A stretch of 64,000 nucleotides of DNA from Streptomyces monashensis (GTDB taxonomy: Bacteria; Actinomycetota; Actinomycetes; Streptomycetales; Streptomycetaceae). The notes under the pieces were generated by a model. That model was not told the origin of the DNA. It did not search any database and saw only the letters and a list, made by a program, of their open reading frames with translations. Every line of letters starts with the position of its first letter. The first letter of the stretch is position 1. Below, piece by piece: positions 32,638-40,497 of the stretch. The DNA lies in NCBI RefSeq assembly GCF_001866665.1, contig NZ_MLYO01000048.1, positions 62,001 through 126,000 of the forward strand. The letters run 5' to 3'. The position numbers and the translations under genes were made by a program.

Positions 32638-32998
32638 GCGAGGGGCGGACCGGGGGTTCGTGACGGCTGAGGCGGCCGTGGTGCTCTGTGTGCTGGTGGC
32701 GTTCACGATGGCGCTGGTCTGGGGGCTGCTCGTGGTGGCGGCGCAGATCCAGTGCGTGGACGCGGCCCGCACGGGCGCCCGGGCCGCCGCCCGGCAGGAC
32801 CCGGCCGACGCGGTGGTGACGGTGACCCGGGAGGCAGCACCGCGCGGGGCACGCGTGAGCGTGGAGCACGTGGGCGACCAGGTCCGGGTGACGGTGACGG
32901 CCAGCCCCCCGGTGCTCGGCGGGCTGCCCTTCGAGGTCCGCGAGCAGGCCGTGGCGCTGGCCGAGGAGACGGTGGGAGCGCGGGAGGAGGGGCGATGA
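32624..32998 (+). CDS. TadE-like pseudopilin
   Basis: A 124-residue TadE-family protein: basic N terminus, RGFVTAEAAVVLCVLVAFTMALVW with the Glu after the cleavage-like site, and an extracytoplasmic domain ending EEGR. TadE-like minor pilins are processed by prepilin peptidase and help fibre assembly. GTG 32624 lies inside the pilin gene and has AAGAAGG upstream. The stop is coupled to the next gene by ATGA. Confidence 0.85.
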   Translation: MRRCERGADRGFVTAEAAVVLCVLVAFTMALVWGLLVVAAQIQCVDAARTGARAAARQDPADAVVTVTREAAPRGARVSVEHVGDQVRVTVTASPPVLGGLPFEVREQAVALAEETVGAREEGR

Positions 32999-33486
32999 GA
33001 AAGGAAGCCGGGCGAACCGGCGGCCCTGCCTGCGGATGGCGGGGGAGGGGCTGCCCGGAAGGCCGGCCCTGCTTGGGCCGGGACCGGGGGTCCGCCACCG
33101 TGTGGAGCCTCGGGGTGATCACCCTGCTGTGCGTGGTGTTCGGCGCCGTGCTCGCGCTGGGGCAGGCTGTGGTCGTCCGGCATCGCGCGGCGGGCGGTGC
33201 CGATCTGGCCGCGCTCGCGGCGGCGGACCACTGGGACGAGGGCGGGGCGGCGGCCTGCGCCCGGGCCGGGCGGGTGGCGACGGCCCAGGGGGTACGGCTG
33301 GTGCGGTGCGCGATCGTGGGCGAGACCTCGGACGTGACGGCGGCCTCGGGAAGAGGCCCGTTCGCGGCGGAGGTCAGGTCGAGAGCGGGCCCTGCGGGGC
33401 CGCTGCCGGCTCCTGCGCCCCCGCCTCTGCCCCCGCCGCTGCCTCCGCGGGCTTCTCTTCCGGCGCCCCCCGCAACAGCACCGTGA
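32995..33486 (+). CDS. TadG/Tad-domain minor pilin-like protein
   Basis: A 163-residue protein with one hydrophobic helix, RGSATVWSLGVITLLCVVFGAVLALGQ (about 31-57 region), the Tad-domain hallmark, followed by HRAAGGADLAALAAA and a short extracytoplasmic part. GGAGGAGGGG precedes the ATG. The last 38 residues are Pro/Ala-rich and are encoded in DNA that also encodes the end of the convergent helicase gene (33374-33486 overlap), so the exact C terminus is probably variable. Confidence 0.8.
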   Translation: MRKEAGRTGGPACGWRGRGCPEGRPCLGRDRGSATVWSLGVITLLCVVFGAVLALGQAVVVRHRAAGGADLAALAAADHWDEGGAAACARAGRVATAQGVRLVRCAIVGETSDVTAASGRGPFAAEVRSRAGPAGPLPAPAPPPLPPPLPPRASLPAPPATAP

Positions 33487-35824
33487 GGAGCCGGACCGCT
33501 CCCCGCTTGTGCAACGGGTCGTTGCCGTTGCCGCACTTGGGGGACTGGATGCAGGACGGGCAGCCGGCCTCGCACTCGCAGGCGGCGATGGCCTCGCGGG
33601 TGGCGGAGAGCCAGGTGCGGGCGGTGTGGAAGGCGCGCTCGGCGAAGCCCGCACCGCCGGGATGGCCGTCGTAGACGAAGACCGTCGGAAGGAGGGTGTC
33701 GGGGTGGAGGGGCACGGAGACGCCCCCGATGTCCCAGCGGTCGCAGGTCGCGAACAGAGGCAGCAGGCCGATGGAGGCGTGCTCGGCGGCGTGCAGGGCG
33801 CCGCCGAGGATCTCCGGGGTGATCCGGGCCTCGTCCAGCTGGTCGTCGGTGACCGTCCACCACACCGCGCGCGTGCGCAGCGTACGAGGAGGGAGGTCGA
33901 GTTTGGTCTCACCGAGCACGTCGCCGGTGATCAGGCGTCTGCGGAGGAAGGAGACCACCTGGTTGGTGACCTCGACCGAGCCGTAGCAGAGGCGGCCGGC
34001 GCCCCAGGGGATCTCGGTGTCCGTCTCCAGGACGGAGATCGAGGTGGTGTCGCGGGCGACCGTGGAGTACGGCGGGTCGGCCTGCTCGACCAGGGCCACC
34101 GAGTCCTCCAGGTCCAGACGCCGCACCAGGTAGGTGCGGCCCTGGTGGAGGTGGACGGCGCCCTCGTGGACCGTGGAGTGCGCGGCACCCGCGTCGACCG
34201 TGCCCAGCAGGCGGCCGGTGCCCTCCTCCACGACCTGCACCGGGCTGCCGCCCGCGCCGCGGATGTCGGTCAGGTCGGCGGCGCGCTCCCGGCGGGTCCA
34301 GTGCCAGGCCCTGGTGCGCCTGCGCAGCAGCTTCGCGGCCTCCAGCTGGGGCAGCACGTCCGCGCAGGCGGGGCCGAAGAGGTCCAGGTCCTGCTCGGTC
34401 AGCGGGAGTTCCGCCGCGGCGGCACACAGGTGCGGGGCGAGGACGTAGGGGTTGTCAGGGTCCAGGACCGTCGATTCCACCGGTTGGTCGAACAGGGCCT
34501 CCGGATGGTGGACCAGGAACGTGTCCAGTGGGTCGTCGCGGGCGACCAGCACGGCGAGCGCGCCCTGCCCGGAGCGGCCCGCGCGGCCCGCCTGCTGCCA
34601 CAGGGACGCGCGCGTGCCCGGATAGCCGGCGATCACCACGGCGTCCAGGCCGGAGACGTCCACGCCCAGCTCCAGGGCGGTCGTGGCGGCGAGGCCGAGG
34701 AGGTCGCCGGAGTGCAGGGCGCGTTCCAGGGCGCGCCGCTCCTCGGGGAGGTAGCCGCCGCGGTAGGCGGCAACCCGCCGGACCAGGGAGCGGTCGACCT
34801 CGGCCAGCCGTTCCCGGGCGATCACGGAGATCAGTTCGGCGCCGCGCCGGGACCGTATGAAGGCGACCGAGCGCACGCCCTGCACGGTCAGGTCGGTCAG
34901 CAGGTCGGCGGTCTCGGCGGTGGCGGTGCGCCGGACCGGGGCGCCCTTCTCGCCGTGCAGCTCGGTGAGCGGGGGCTCCCACAGGGCGAAGACGACCTCC
35001 CCGCGCGGAGAGGCGTCGTCGGCGACCTCGACCACCGGCAGACCGGTCAGCCGGCGGGCGGCGACGGACGGCTCGGCGGCGGTCGCCGAGGCCAGCAGGA
35101 AGACGGGCGACGCGCCGTAGCGGGCGCAGAGCCGGCGCAGACGGCGCAGCACCTGGGCGACGTGCGAGCCGAAGACGCCGCGGTAGGTGTGGCACTCGTC
35201 GACGACGACGTACTTGAGCGCCTTCAGGAAGGAGGACCAGCGCGGGTGGGACGGGAGTATCCCGCGGTGCAGCATGTCGGGGTTGGTGAGGACGTAGTTG
35301 GCGTACTGGCGGATCCACTCCCGTTGCTCGACCGGGGTGTCGCCGTCGTACACGGCGGGGCGCACGGCGTTGCCAAGGGGTTGTGAAAGTTCCTTCACCG
35401 ATCGGCACTGGTCCGCCGCGAGTGCCTTGGTGGGCGACAGGTACAGCGCGGTGGCCCCGCGCCCGTTCGGCGCCCCGGAACCGTCCAGAAGGGTCGACAG
35501 GACGGGCACGAGGTACGCGAGGGACTTGCCGGAGGCGGTGCCGGTGGAGACGACCACCGAATCGCCGTCCAGGGCGTGCTCGGCGGCCAGCGCCTGATGC
35601 GCCCACGGATGCTCGATCCCGGCCGCCTGCACGGCCGCGATCACTTCCGACCGAATCTGGTCAGGCCAGACGGCATGGCGACCCGCGCGCGGGGGCAAGT
35701 GCTCCGTATGAGTGATGCGCGCGGACCGGCTCGGCCCGGAGGCGAGCCGGTCCAGGACCACGCCCGGAGACGGGCGGGACGCCGGGTCCGCCGGGGATCG
35801 ATCGGATCGGAGATTCTTGGCCAT
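33374..35824 (-). CDS. DEAD/DEAH helicase, MrfA (YprA)-like
   Basis: An 816-residue superfamily 2 helicase. It has STGTASGKSLAYL (motif I near 100), VVDECHTYRGVFG (DECH, motif II), LASATAAEPS (motif III), and ATTALELGVDVSGLD and QQAGRAGRSGQG (motifs V and VI). The C-terminal DUF1998-type domain has CECEAGCPSCIQSPKCGNGN, the four-cysteine zinc signature of MrfA, a repair helicase for mitomycin damage in Bacillus. ATG 35824 (MAKNLRSD) is the likely start. M. tuberculosis Rv3649 is the corresponding gene. Its tail overlaps the tadG-like gene on the other strand. Confidence 0.9.
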   Translation of the reverse strand: MAKNLRSDRSPADPASRPSPGVVLDRLASGPSRSARITHTEHLPPRAGRHAVWPDQIRSEVIAAVQAAGIEHPWAHQALAAEHALDGDSVVVSTGTASGKSLAYLVPVLSTLLDGSGAPNGRGATALYLSPTKALAADQCRSVKELSQPLGNAVRPAVYDGDTPVEQREWIRQYANYVLTNPDMLHRGILPSHPRWSSFLKALKYVVVDECHTYRGVFGSHVAQVLRRLRRLCARYGASPVFLLASATAAEPSVAARRLTGLPVVEVADDASPRGEVVFALWEPPLTELHGEKGAPVRRTATAETADLLTDLTVQGVRSVAFIRSRRGAELISVIARERLAEVDRSLVRRVAAYRGGYLPEERRALERALHSGDLLGLAATTALELGVDVSGLDAVVIAGYPGTRASLWQQAGRAGRSGQGALAVLVARDDPLDTFLVHHPEALFDQPVESTVLDPDNPYVLAPHLCAAAAELPLTEQDLDLFGPACADVLPQLEAAKLLRRRTRAWHWTRRERAADLTDIRGAGGSPVQVVEEGTGRLLGTVDAGAAHSTVHEGAVHLHQGRTYLVRRLDLEDSVALVEQADPPYSTVARDTTSISVLETDTEIPWGAGRLCYGSVEVTNQVVSFLRRRLITGDVLGETKLDLPPRTLRTRAVWWTVTDDQLDEARITPEILGGALHAAEHASIGLLPLFATCDRWDIGGVSVPLHPDTLLPTVFVYDGHPGGAGFAERAFHTARTWLSATREAIAACECEAGCPSCIQSPKCGNGNDPLHKRGAVRLLTVLLRGAPEEKPAEAAAGAEAGAQEPAAAPQGPLST

Positions 35825-35986
35825 TGGCACCGAGTGTGTCACTGGCGTGACGGACAATGGAGCCAAGGCGTCGTGCACGCCTGCCGGTAAGTGATTGAAT
35901 GCCATCGCGGCTGGCGAAGCGTCCCGGGGGCCGCAAGCCAAGGTGCCCGAGGGGCGACCGCTCGATAGCAAGGTGCTGGAGGATCC

Positions 35987-36328
35987 GTGGACCTGTCCTT
36001 GTCGACCGAGACCGTCGGCGATCGTACGGTCGTCCGAGTCGGTGGCGAAATCGACGTGTATACCGCGCCCAAGCTGCGCGAGCAGCTGGTCGAGCTGGTG
36101 AACGACGGGAATTTCCACCTCGTCGTCGACATGGAGGGCGTGGACTTCCTCGACTCCACCGGGCTCGGCGTGCTGGTCGGCGGCCTGAAGCGCGTGCGTG
36201 CCCACGAGGGCTCGCTGCGCCTGGTCTGCAACCAGGAGCGCATTCTCAAGATCTTCCGTATCACCGGCCTCACCAAGGTGTTTCCGATCCACACCTCGGT
36301 CGAGGAAGCGGTGCAGGCCACCGACTGA
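35987..36328 (+). CDS. bldG: BldG anti-sigma factor antagonist
   Basis: A 113-residue STAS-domain protein. Phosphorylatable S57 sits in DFLDSTGLGVLVG. In S. coelicolor BldG (SCO3549, from memory) is needed for aerial hyphae and antibiotic production and responds to anti-sigma kinases. GTG 35987 has GGAGGATCC upstream and gives the established length. The following anti-sigma factor gene starts after a hairpin, matching the known pattern of bldG-only and bldG-plus-partner transcripts. Confidence 0.96.
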   Translation: MDLSLSTETVGDRTVVRVGGEIDVYTAPKLREQLVELVNDGNFHLVVDMEGVDFLDSTGLGVLVGGLKRVRAHEGSLRLVCNQERILKIFRITGLTKVFPIHTSVEEAVQATD

Positions 36329-36342
36329 CCCGGATCGCCCGT

Positions 36343-36375
36343 CGGTGTCGGGCTCCTGCCGGGAGCCCGACACCG
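36343..36375 (+). terminator. Hairpin between bldG and its partner
   Basis: Perfect 14-bp arms (36343-36356 and 36362-36375) with loop TGCCG. It can end the bldG-only transcript while some polymerase reads on into the anti-sigma factor gene. Confidence 0.75.
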
Positions 36376-36486
36376 GGCGGTCCCGTCCGGGCCGATGACG
36401 TGGCCCGGACACCGAAGTACATCTGGGGTGCGGGCGCCCGGCGGCCCCGCCTCCCGACCGCACGCCCGTAGCCGCGAGGGGGATGC

Positions 36487-36915
36487 ATGGCCACCGTCGA
36501 ACTCCGCTTCAGCGCGCTGCCCGAGCACGTCCGGACCGCCCGGTTGGTGGCGGCCGCGGTGGCGCGCAGGGCCGGAGTGGACGAGGCCGTCCTGGACGAG
36601 GTCCGGCTCGCCGTGGGCGAGGCCTGCTCGCGTGCCGTCGGACTGCACCAGAACAGCGGTATCTCGGCACCGGTGAAGGTGGCGCTGATCGAAGAGGAGA
36701 AACAGTTCTCCATCGAGGTCGGCGACGAGGCCCCGCACGCCGCGCCGGACGGTTCCGGCGCGGCGCAGGACGGCGAGACGGACGTCGAGGAGGACGAGAT
36801 GGGCCTCGCGGTCATCAGCGGCCTCGTCGACGACGTGGAGGTCAGCACCGGGCAGGACGGCGGCCTGATCCGCATGACCTGGCCGACCACACCGCCGGCG
36901 GCGGTCGTGCTCTGA
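36487..36915 (+). CDS. Anti-sigma factor / serine kinase-like ATPase, BldG partner
   Basis: A 142-residue GHKL-fold protein. It has the N-box EVRLAVGEACSRAV and a late G-box-like MGLAVISGLVDDVEV, with an acidic insertion (about 90-105: DGETDVEEDEM). It likely binds and may phosphorylate BldG; the acidic insert is characteristic of this gene (SCO3548, from memory). ATG 36487 has GAGGGG upstream. It is in operon with bldG across the hairpin at 36343-36375. Confidence 0.9.
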   Translation: MATVELRFSALPEHVRTARLVAAAVARRAGVDEAVLDEVRLAVGEACSRAVGLHQNSGISAPVKVALIEEEKQFSIEVGDEAPHAAPDGSGAAQDGETDVEEDEMGLAVISGLVDDVEVSTGQDGGLIRMTWPTTPPAAVVL

Positions 36916-36934
36916 AAGCCGTCGCAGCACTTCA

Positions 36935-36961
36935 CGAGGGCCCTGCCGAGCAGGGCCCTCG
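36935..36961 (+). terminator. Rho-independent terminator after the bldG operon
   Basis: CGAGGGCCCTGC (36935-36946) and GCAGGGCCCTCG (36950-36961) form a perfect 12-bp stem with loop CGA, followed by GTGTTTTTC. Confidence 0.9.
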
Positions 36962-36996
36962 GTGTTTTTCCGGCCCGGACAGAGATCCTTCCGAAT

Positions 36997-37074
36997 TCGT
37001 GAAGAAATTCACGATCATTGCCATGCTCCGAGGGCATTACTCCATTCGGGTTGTGTGGCGCGATCTCGATCATT
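36997..37074 (+). promoter_or_regulatory. AT-rich region with repeats upstream of hppA
   Basis: TCGTGAA-GAAA-TTCACGA (36997-37014) is a perfect 7-bp stem with a GNRA tetraloop. CGATCATT occurs twice, at 37012-37019 and 37067-37074. These sit between the bldG terminator and hppA, 110-190 bases before the start, and may be operator elements. No known motif was matched. Confidence 0.4.
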
Positions 37075-37185
37075 CGCTGATGAGCCGGTTAGGCTAATTC
37101 CGTTTACCGCGCCCTGTTGAGATCACTCCCGGGTACCTAGAATCCGTCCACATCTTGAGCTCAGCCCAAGCGTCAAGGAGGACGA

Positions 37186-39588
37186 ATGGCGGGGCTTTCT
37201 ACTACTCCATCGGTTCACTCGACCAACCTCGCGGCCGCGGTCCTGACCGACCACAACCGCACCCTCGTGGCCGTCGTCGCCGTGGTCGCCCTGGCCGCAC
37301 TGGTGGTCGCGGCGATCCTGGTGCGCCAGGTGCTGGCCGCGGGCGAGGGCACCGACAGCATGAAGCGGATCGCCGAGGCGGTCCAGGAAGGAGCGAAGGC
37401 GTATCTCGCCCGGCAGTTGCGCACGCTCGGTGCATTCGCCGTCGTCGTCTTCTTCCTGCTCATGCTGTTGCCCGCGGACGACTGGAATCAGCGGGCCGGA
37501 CGATCGGTGTTCTTCCTGATCGGCGCGGTCTTCTCCGCGGCCACCGGCTATATCGGCATGTGGCTGGCCGTACGCAGCAATGTGCGGGTCGCCGCGGCGG
37601 CCCGGGAAGCCACACCGGCACCGGGCGAGACGGAAAAGGATCTCACCACCGTCTCGCACACCGCGATGAAGATCGCATTTCGCACGGGCGGCGTCGTCGG
37701 CATGTTCACGGTGGGCCTCGGCCTGCTGGGCGCCTCCTGCGTGGTGCTCGTCTACGCGGCCGACGCGCCGAAGGTGCTGGAGGGCTTCGGCCTCGGTGCC
37801 GCCCTGATCGCCATGTTCATGAGGGTGGGCGGCGGCATCTTCACCAAGGCCGCCGACGTCGGCGCCGACCTGGTCGGCAAGGTCGAGCAGGGCATTCCGG
37901 AGGACGATCCGCGCAATGCCGCGACCATCGCCGACAACGTGGGCGACAACGTCGGCGACTGCGCGGGCATGGCGGCCGACCTCTTCGAGTCGTACGCCGT
38001 GACGCTGGTGGCCGCGCTGATCCTCGGCAAGGTCGCGTTCGGCAACTCCGGGCTGGCGTTCCCGCTGCTCGTGCCGGCCATCGGCGTCGTCACCGCGATG
38101 ATCGGCATCTTCGCGGTCGCCCCGCGCCGCGCGGACCGCAGCGGCATGAGCGCGATCAACCGCGGCTTCTTCATCTCCGCGGTGATCTCCCTCGTGCTGG
38201 TGGCGGTCGCGGTCTTCGTCTACCTGCCGTCGTCGTACTCCGCCCTGCACGGCGTGACGGACGCGGCGATCCGCGGCAAGGACGGCGATCCGCGGATGCT
38301 CGCCCTCGTCGCGGTCGCCATCGGTATCCTGCTCGCCGCCGTCATCCAGCAGCTCACCGGCTACTTCACCGAGACCACCCGGCGCCCGGTGCGGGACGTC
38401 GGCAAGACCTCCCTCACCGGCCCGGCGACGGTCGTGCTGTCCGGTATCTCGCTCGGTCTGGAGTCCGCCGTCTACACCGCGCTGCTCATCGGGCTCAGCG
38501 TGTACGGCGCGTTCCTGCTCGGCGGTACGTCGATCATGCTGGCGCTGTTCGCGGTCGCCCTCGCGGGCACCGGCCTGCTCACCACGGTCGGCGTGATCGT
38601 CGCGATGGACACCTTCGGACCGGTCTCCGACAACGCCCAGGGCATCGCCGAGATGTCCGGCGACGTCGAGGGCGCGGGTGCCCAGGTGCTCACCAACCTG
38701 GACGCGGTCGGCAACACCACCAAGGCCATCACCAAGGGCATCGCCATCGCCACCGCGGTCCTCGCGGCCTCGGCGCTGTTCGGGTCGTTCCGGGACGCCA
38801 TCACCACCAACGTGCAGAACGTGGGGGAGAAGCTCACCGGGCCCGGTTCACCGCTGAGTCTGTCGCTGGACATCTCGCAGCCCAACAACCTCGTCGGCCT
38901 CGTCGCGGGCGCCGCGGTCGTGTTCCTCTTCTCCGGACTGGCCATCAACGCCGTGTCGCGATCTGCGGGTTCGGTGGTGTTCGAGGTGCGGCGGCAGTTC
39001 CGCGAGCACCCCGGGATCATGGACTACACCGAGAAACCCGAGTACGGGCGTGTCGTCGACATCTGCACCAAGGACGCCCTGCGGGAGCTGGCCACACCGG
39101 GTCTGCTCGCCGTGATGGCGCCCATCTTCGTCGGCTTCACGCTCGGCGTCGGCGCGCTCGGCTCCTATCTCGCCGGTGCGATCGGCGCGGGCACGCTGAT
39201 GGCGGTGTTCCTCGCCAACTCCGGTGGCGCCTGGGACAACGCCAAGAAGCTGGTGGAGGACGGCCACCACGGCGGCAAGGGCAGTGACGCCCACGCGGCC
39301 ACGGTGATCGGTGACACCGTCGGCGATCCGTTCAAGGACACCGCCGGACCGGCCATCAACCCGCTGCTGAAGGTCATGAACCTGGTCTCGCTGCTCATCG
39401 CGCCCGCGGTGATCAAGTTCTCCTACGGCGCCGACAAGAACATCGGTGTACGGATCCTGATCTCGGCCCTCTCGCTCGCCGTGATCGTCATCGCCGTGTA
39501 CGTCTCCAAGCGGCGCGGCATCGCCGTGGGCGACGACGCGAGTGCCGAGCGGGTCGCCAACTCGGCCAGTACTGCGGTTGCTTCGTAG
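37186..39588 (+). CDS. hppA: Membrane proton-translocating pyrophosphatase
   Basis: An 800-residue, roughly 16-helix H+-PPase that couples PPi hydrolysis to proton export. The signature DVGADLVGKVE-GIPEDDPRN and GDNVGDCAGMAADLFES is intact, as is the second acidic cluster near DTVGDPFKDTAGPA. In the GNTTKAITKG segment a lysine replaces the alanine of K+-dependent enzymes, so this is predicted to be K+-independent. The N terminus (about 1-20) is a short variable tail. The ATG is preceded by AAGGAGGACGA. A long stem-loop terminator follows. Confidence 0.96.
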   Translation: MAGLSTTPSVHSTNLAAAVLTDHNRTLVAVVAVVALAALVVAAILVRQVLAAGEGTDSMKRIAEAVQEGAKAYLARQLRTLGAFAVVVFFLLMLLPADDWNQRAGRSVFFLIGAVFSAATGYIGMWLAVRSNVRVAAAAREATPAPGETEKDLTTVSHTAMKIAFRTGGVVGMFTVGLGLLGASCVVLVYAADAPKVLEGFGLGAALIAMFMRVGGGIFTKAADVGADLVGKVEQGIPEDDPRNAATIADNVGDNVGDCAGMAADLFESYAVTLVAALILGKVAFGNSGLAFPLLVPAIGVVTAMIGIFAVAPRRADRSGMSAINRGFFISAVISLVLVAVAVFVYLPSSYSALHGVTDAAIRGKDGDPRMLALVAVAIGILLAAVIQQLTGYFTETTRRPVRDVGKTSLTGPATVVLSGISLGLESAVYTALLIGLSVYGAFLLGGTSIMLALFAVALAGTGLLTTVGVIVAMDTFGPVSDNAQGIAEMSGDVEGAGAQVLTNLDAVGNTTKAITKGIAIATAVLAASALFGSFRDAITTNVQNVGEKLTGPGSPLSLSLDISQPNNLVGLVAGAAVVFLFSGLAINAVSRSAGSVVFEVRRQFREHPGIMDYTEKPEYGRVVDICTKDALRELATPGLLAVMAPIFVGFTLGVGALGSYLAGAIGAGTLMAVFLANSGGAWDNAKKLVEDGHHGGKGSDAHAATVIGDTVGDPFKDTAGPAINPLLKVMNLVSLLIAPAVIKFSYGADKNIGVRILISALSLAVIVIAVYVSKRRGIAVGDDASAERVANSASTAVAS

Positions 39589-39627
39589 CCGTACTGCTGG
39601 TTCGTTCCGGAAGTCCTGCTCAACGGG

Positions 39628-39663
39628 TGGGCGGGCGGCGCGTGTTGACGTGCCGCCCGCCCA
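39628..39663 (+). terminator. Terminator of hppA
   Basis: Perfect 12-bp arms (39628-39639 and 39652-39663) with further pairing inside the loop (CGT with ACG). Confidence 0.8.
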
Positions 39664-39856
39664 GCCGCGTCCGCGGGGGCGTGTGCGCGGTGTCCGCGGG
39701 TCGGCTGTGGGCTCGCCCACGTGGTGAGCCTTCTCTCCCTCGGCTCTCTTGGCGCAAAGCGCCATAAGGGGCGCTTCAGGGGGCGTACGGGATGTGAGGG
39801 GTGTGCGCCCGACGTGTAGGGTCCGTGGGCCGAGAGCCATGGAAGGGACCGATCCG

Positions 39857-40468
39857 GTGAACAAGAAGCTCGCGGCCGCACTGTCCGGCGGTGCGGTACT
39901 GGTAGTGGCGCTGACGGGATGCACCAGCAGCGGCAGCAGCGGCGACAAGGGGCCCGACCCCAAGATGGTCGCCTGGGCCAAGTCCGTGTGCCAGCCGCTG
40001 CCCGCGCAGCAGGCGAAGATCTCGGGTGCCTACGACGCGCTGTCGAAGGTCGCCAAGGACGGCCCGCCGAAGGACGTCCAGCAGACCGACTCCCAGGCCT
40101 TCCAGGACCTGGCCGACGGCTTCAAGGCGCGCGCGGCCACCCTGGACGGCGCCGGGGCGCCTCCGGGCGTCGCGGGCGGCGCGCAGAAGCAGCAGGACGC
40201 CGTCAAGAAGCTGACGGCCCTGTCGGCCGCGTACGCCGACCTGAAGAAGCGGGTGGACGGGCTCGACACCAAGGACCAGACGAAGTTCGCCTCCGGCCTG
40301 AGCGACCTCTCGGACCGGATGAAGGTGGTGCTGACGCAGTACGACAGCGTGATCACCGCCTTGAAGAACCTGGAGAAGGGCGACGTCAACGAGGCGGTCG
40401 CCAAGCAGGCGGGCTGCACGAAGACCTCCGGGTCCGGCTCCGCGTCGCCGTCGTCCGCCAACGGCTGA
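39857..40468 (+). CDS. Small secreted lipoprotein
   Basis: A 203-residue lipoprotein: lipobox ALTGC, then a Ser/Gly linker and a helical domain (about 35-175) with several aromatic-poor, Lys/Ala-rich helices, and a Ser/Ala tail. No catalytic motif is seen. The GTG at 39857 has GGAAGGGA upstream. Similar Streptomyces lipoproteins next to hppA have unknown function; envelope stress is a guess. Confidence 0.7.
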   Translation: MNKKLAAALSGGAVLVVALTGCTSSGSSGDKGPDPKMVAWAKSVCQPLPAQQAKISGAYDALSKVAKDGPPKDVQQTDSQAFQDLADGFKARAATLDGAGAPPGVAGGAQKQQDAVKKLTALSAAYADLKKRVDGLDTKDQTKFASGLSDLSDRMKVVLTQYDSVITALKNLEKGDVNEAVAKQAGCTKTSGSGSASPSSANG

Positions 40469-40497
40469 GTCGTCCGTCGCGGGCCACAATGGGGGGC

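Noticed and set aside
33509..35386. Long plus-strand frame opposite the helicase
   Set aside because: High-GC shadow frame; the minus-strand helicase has all motifs.
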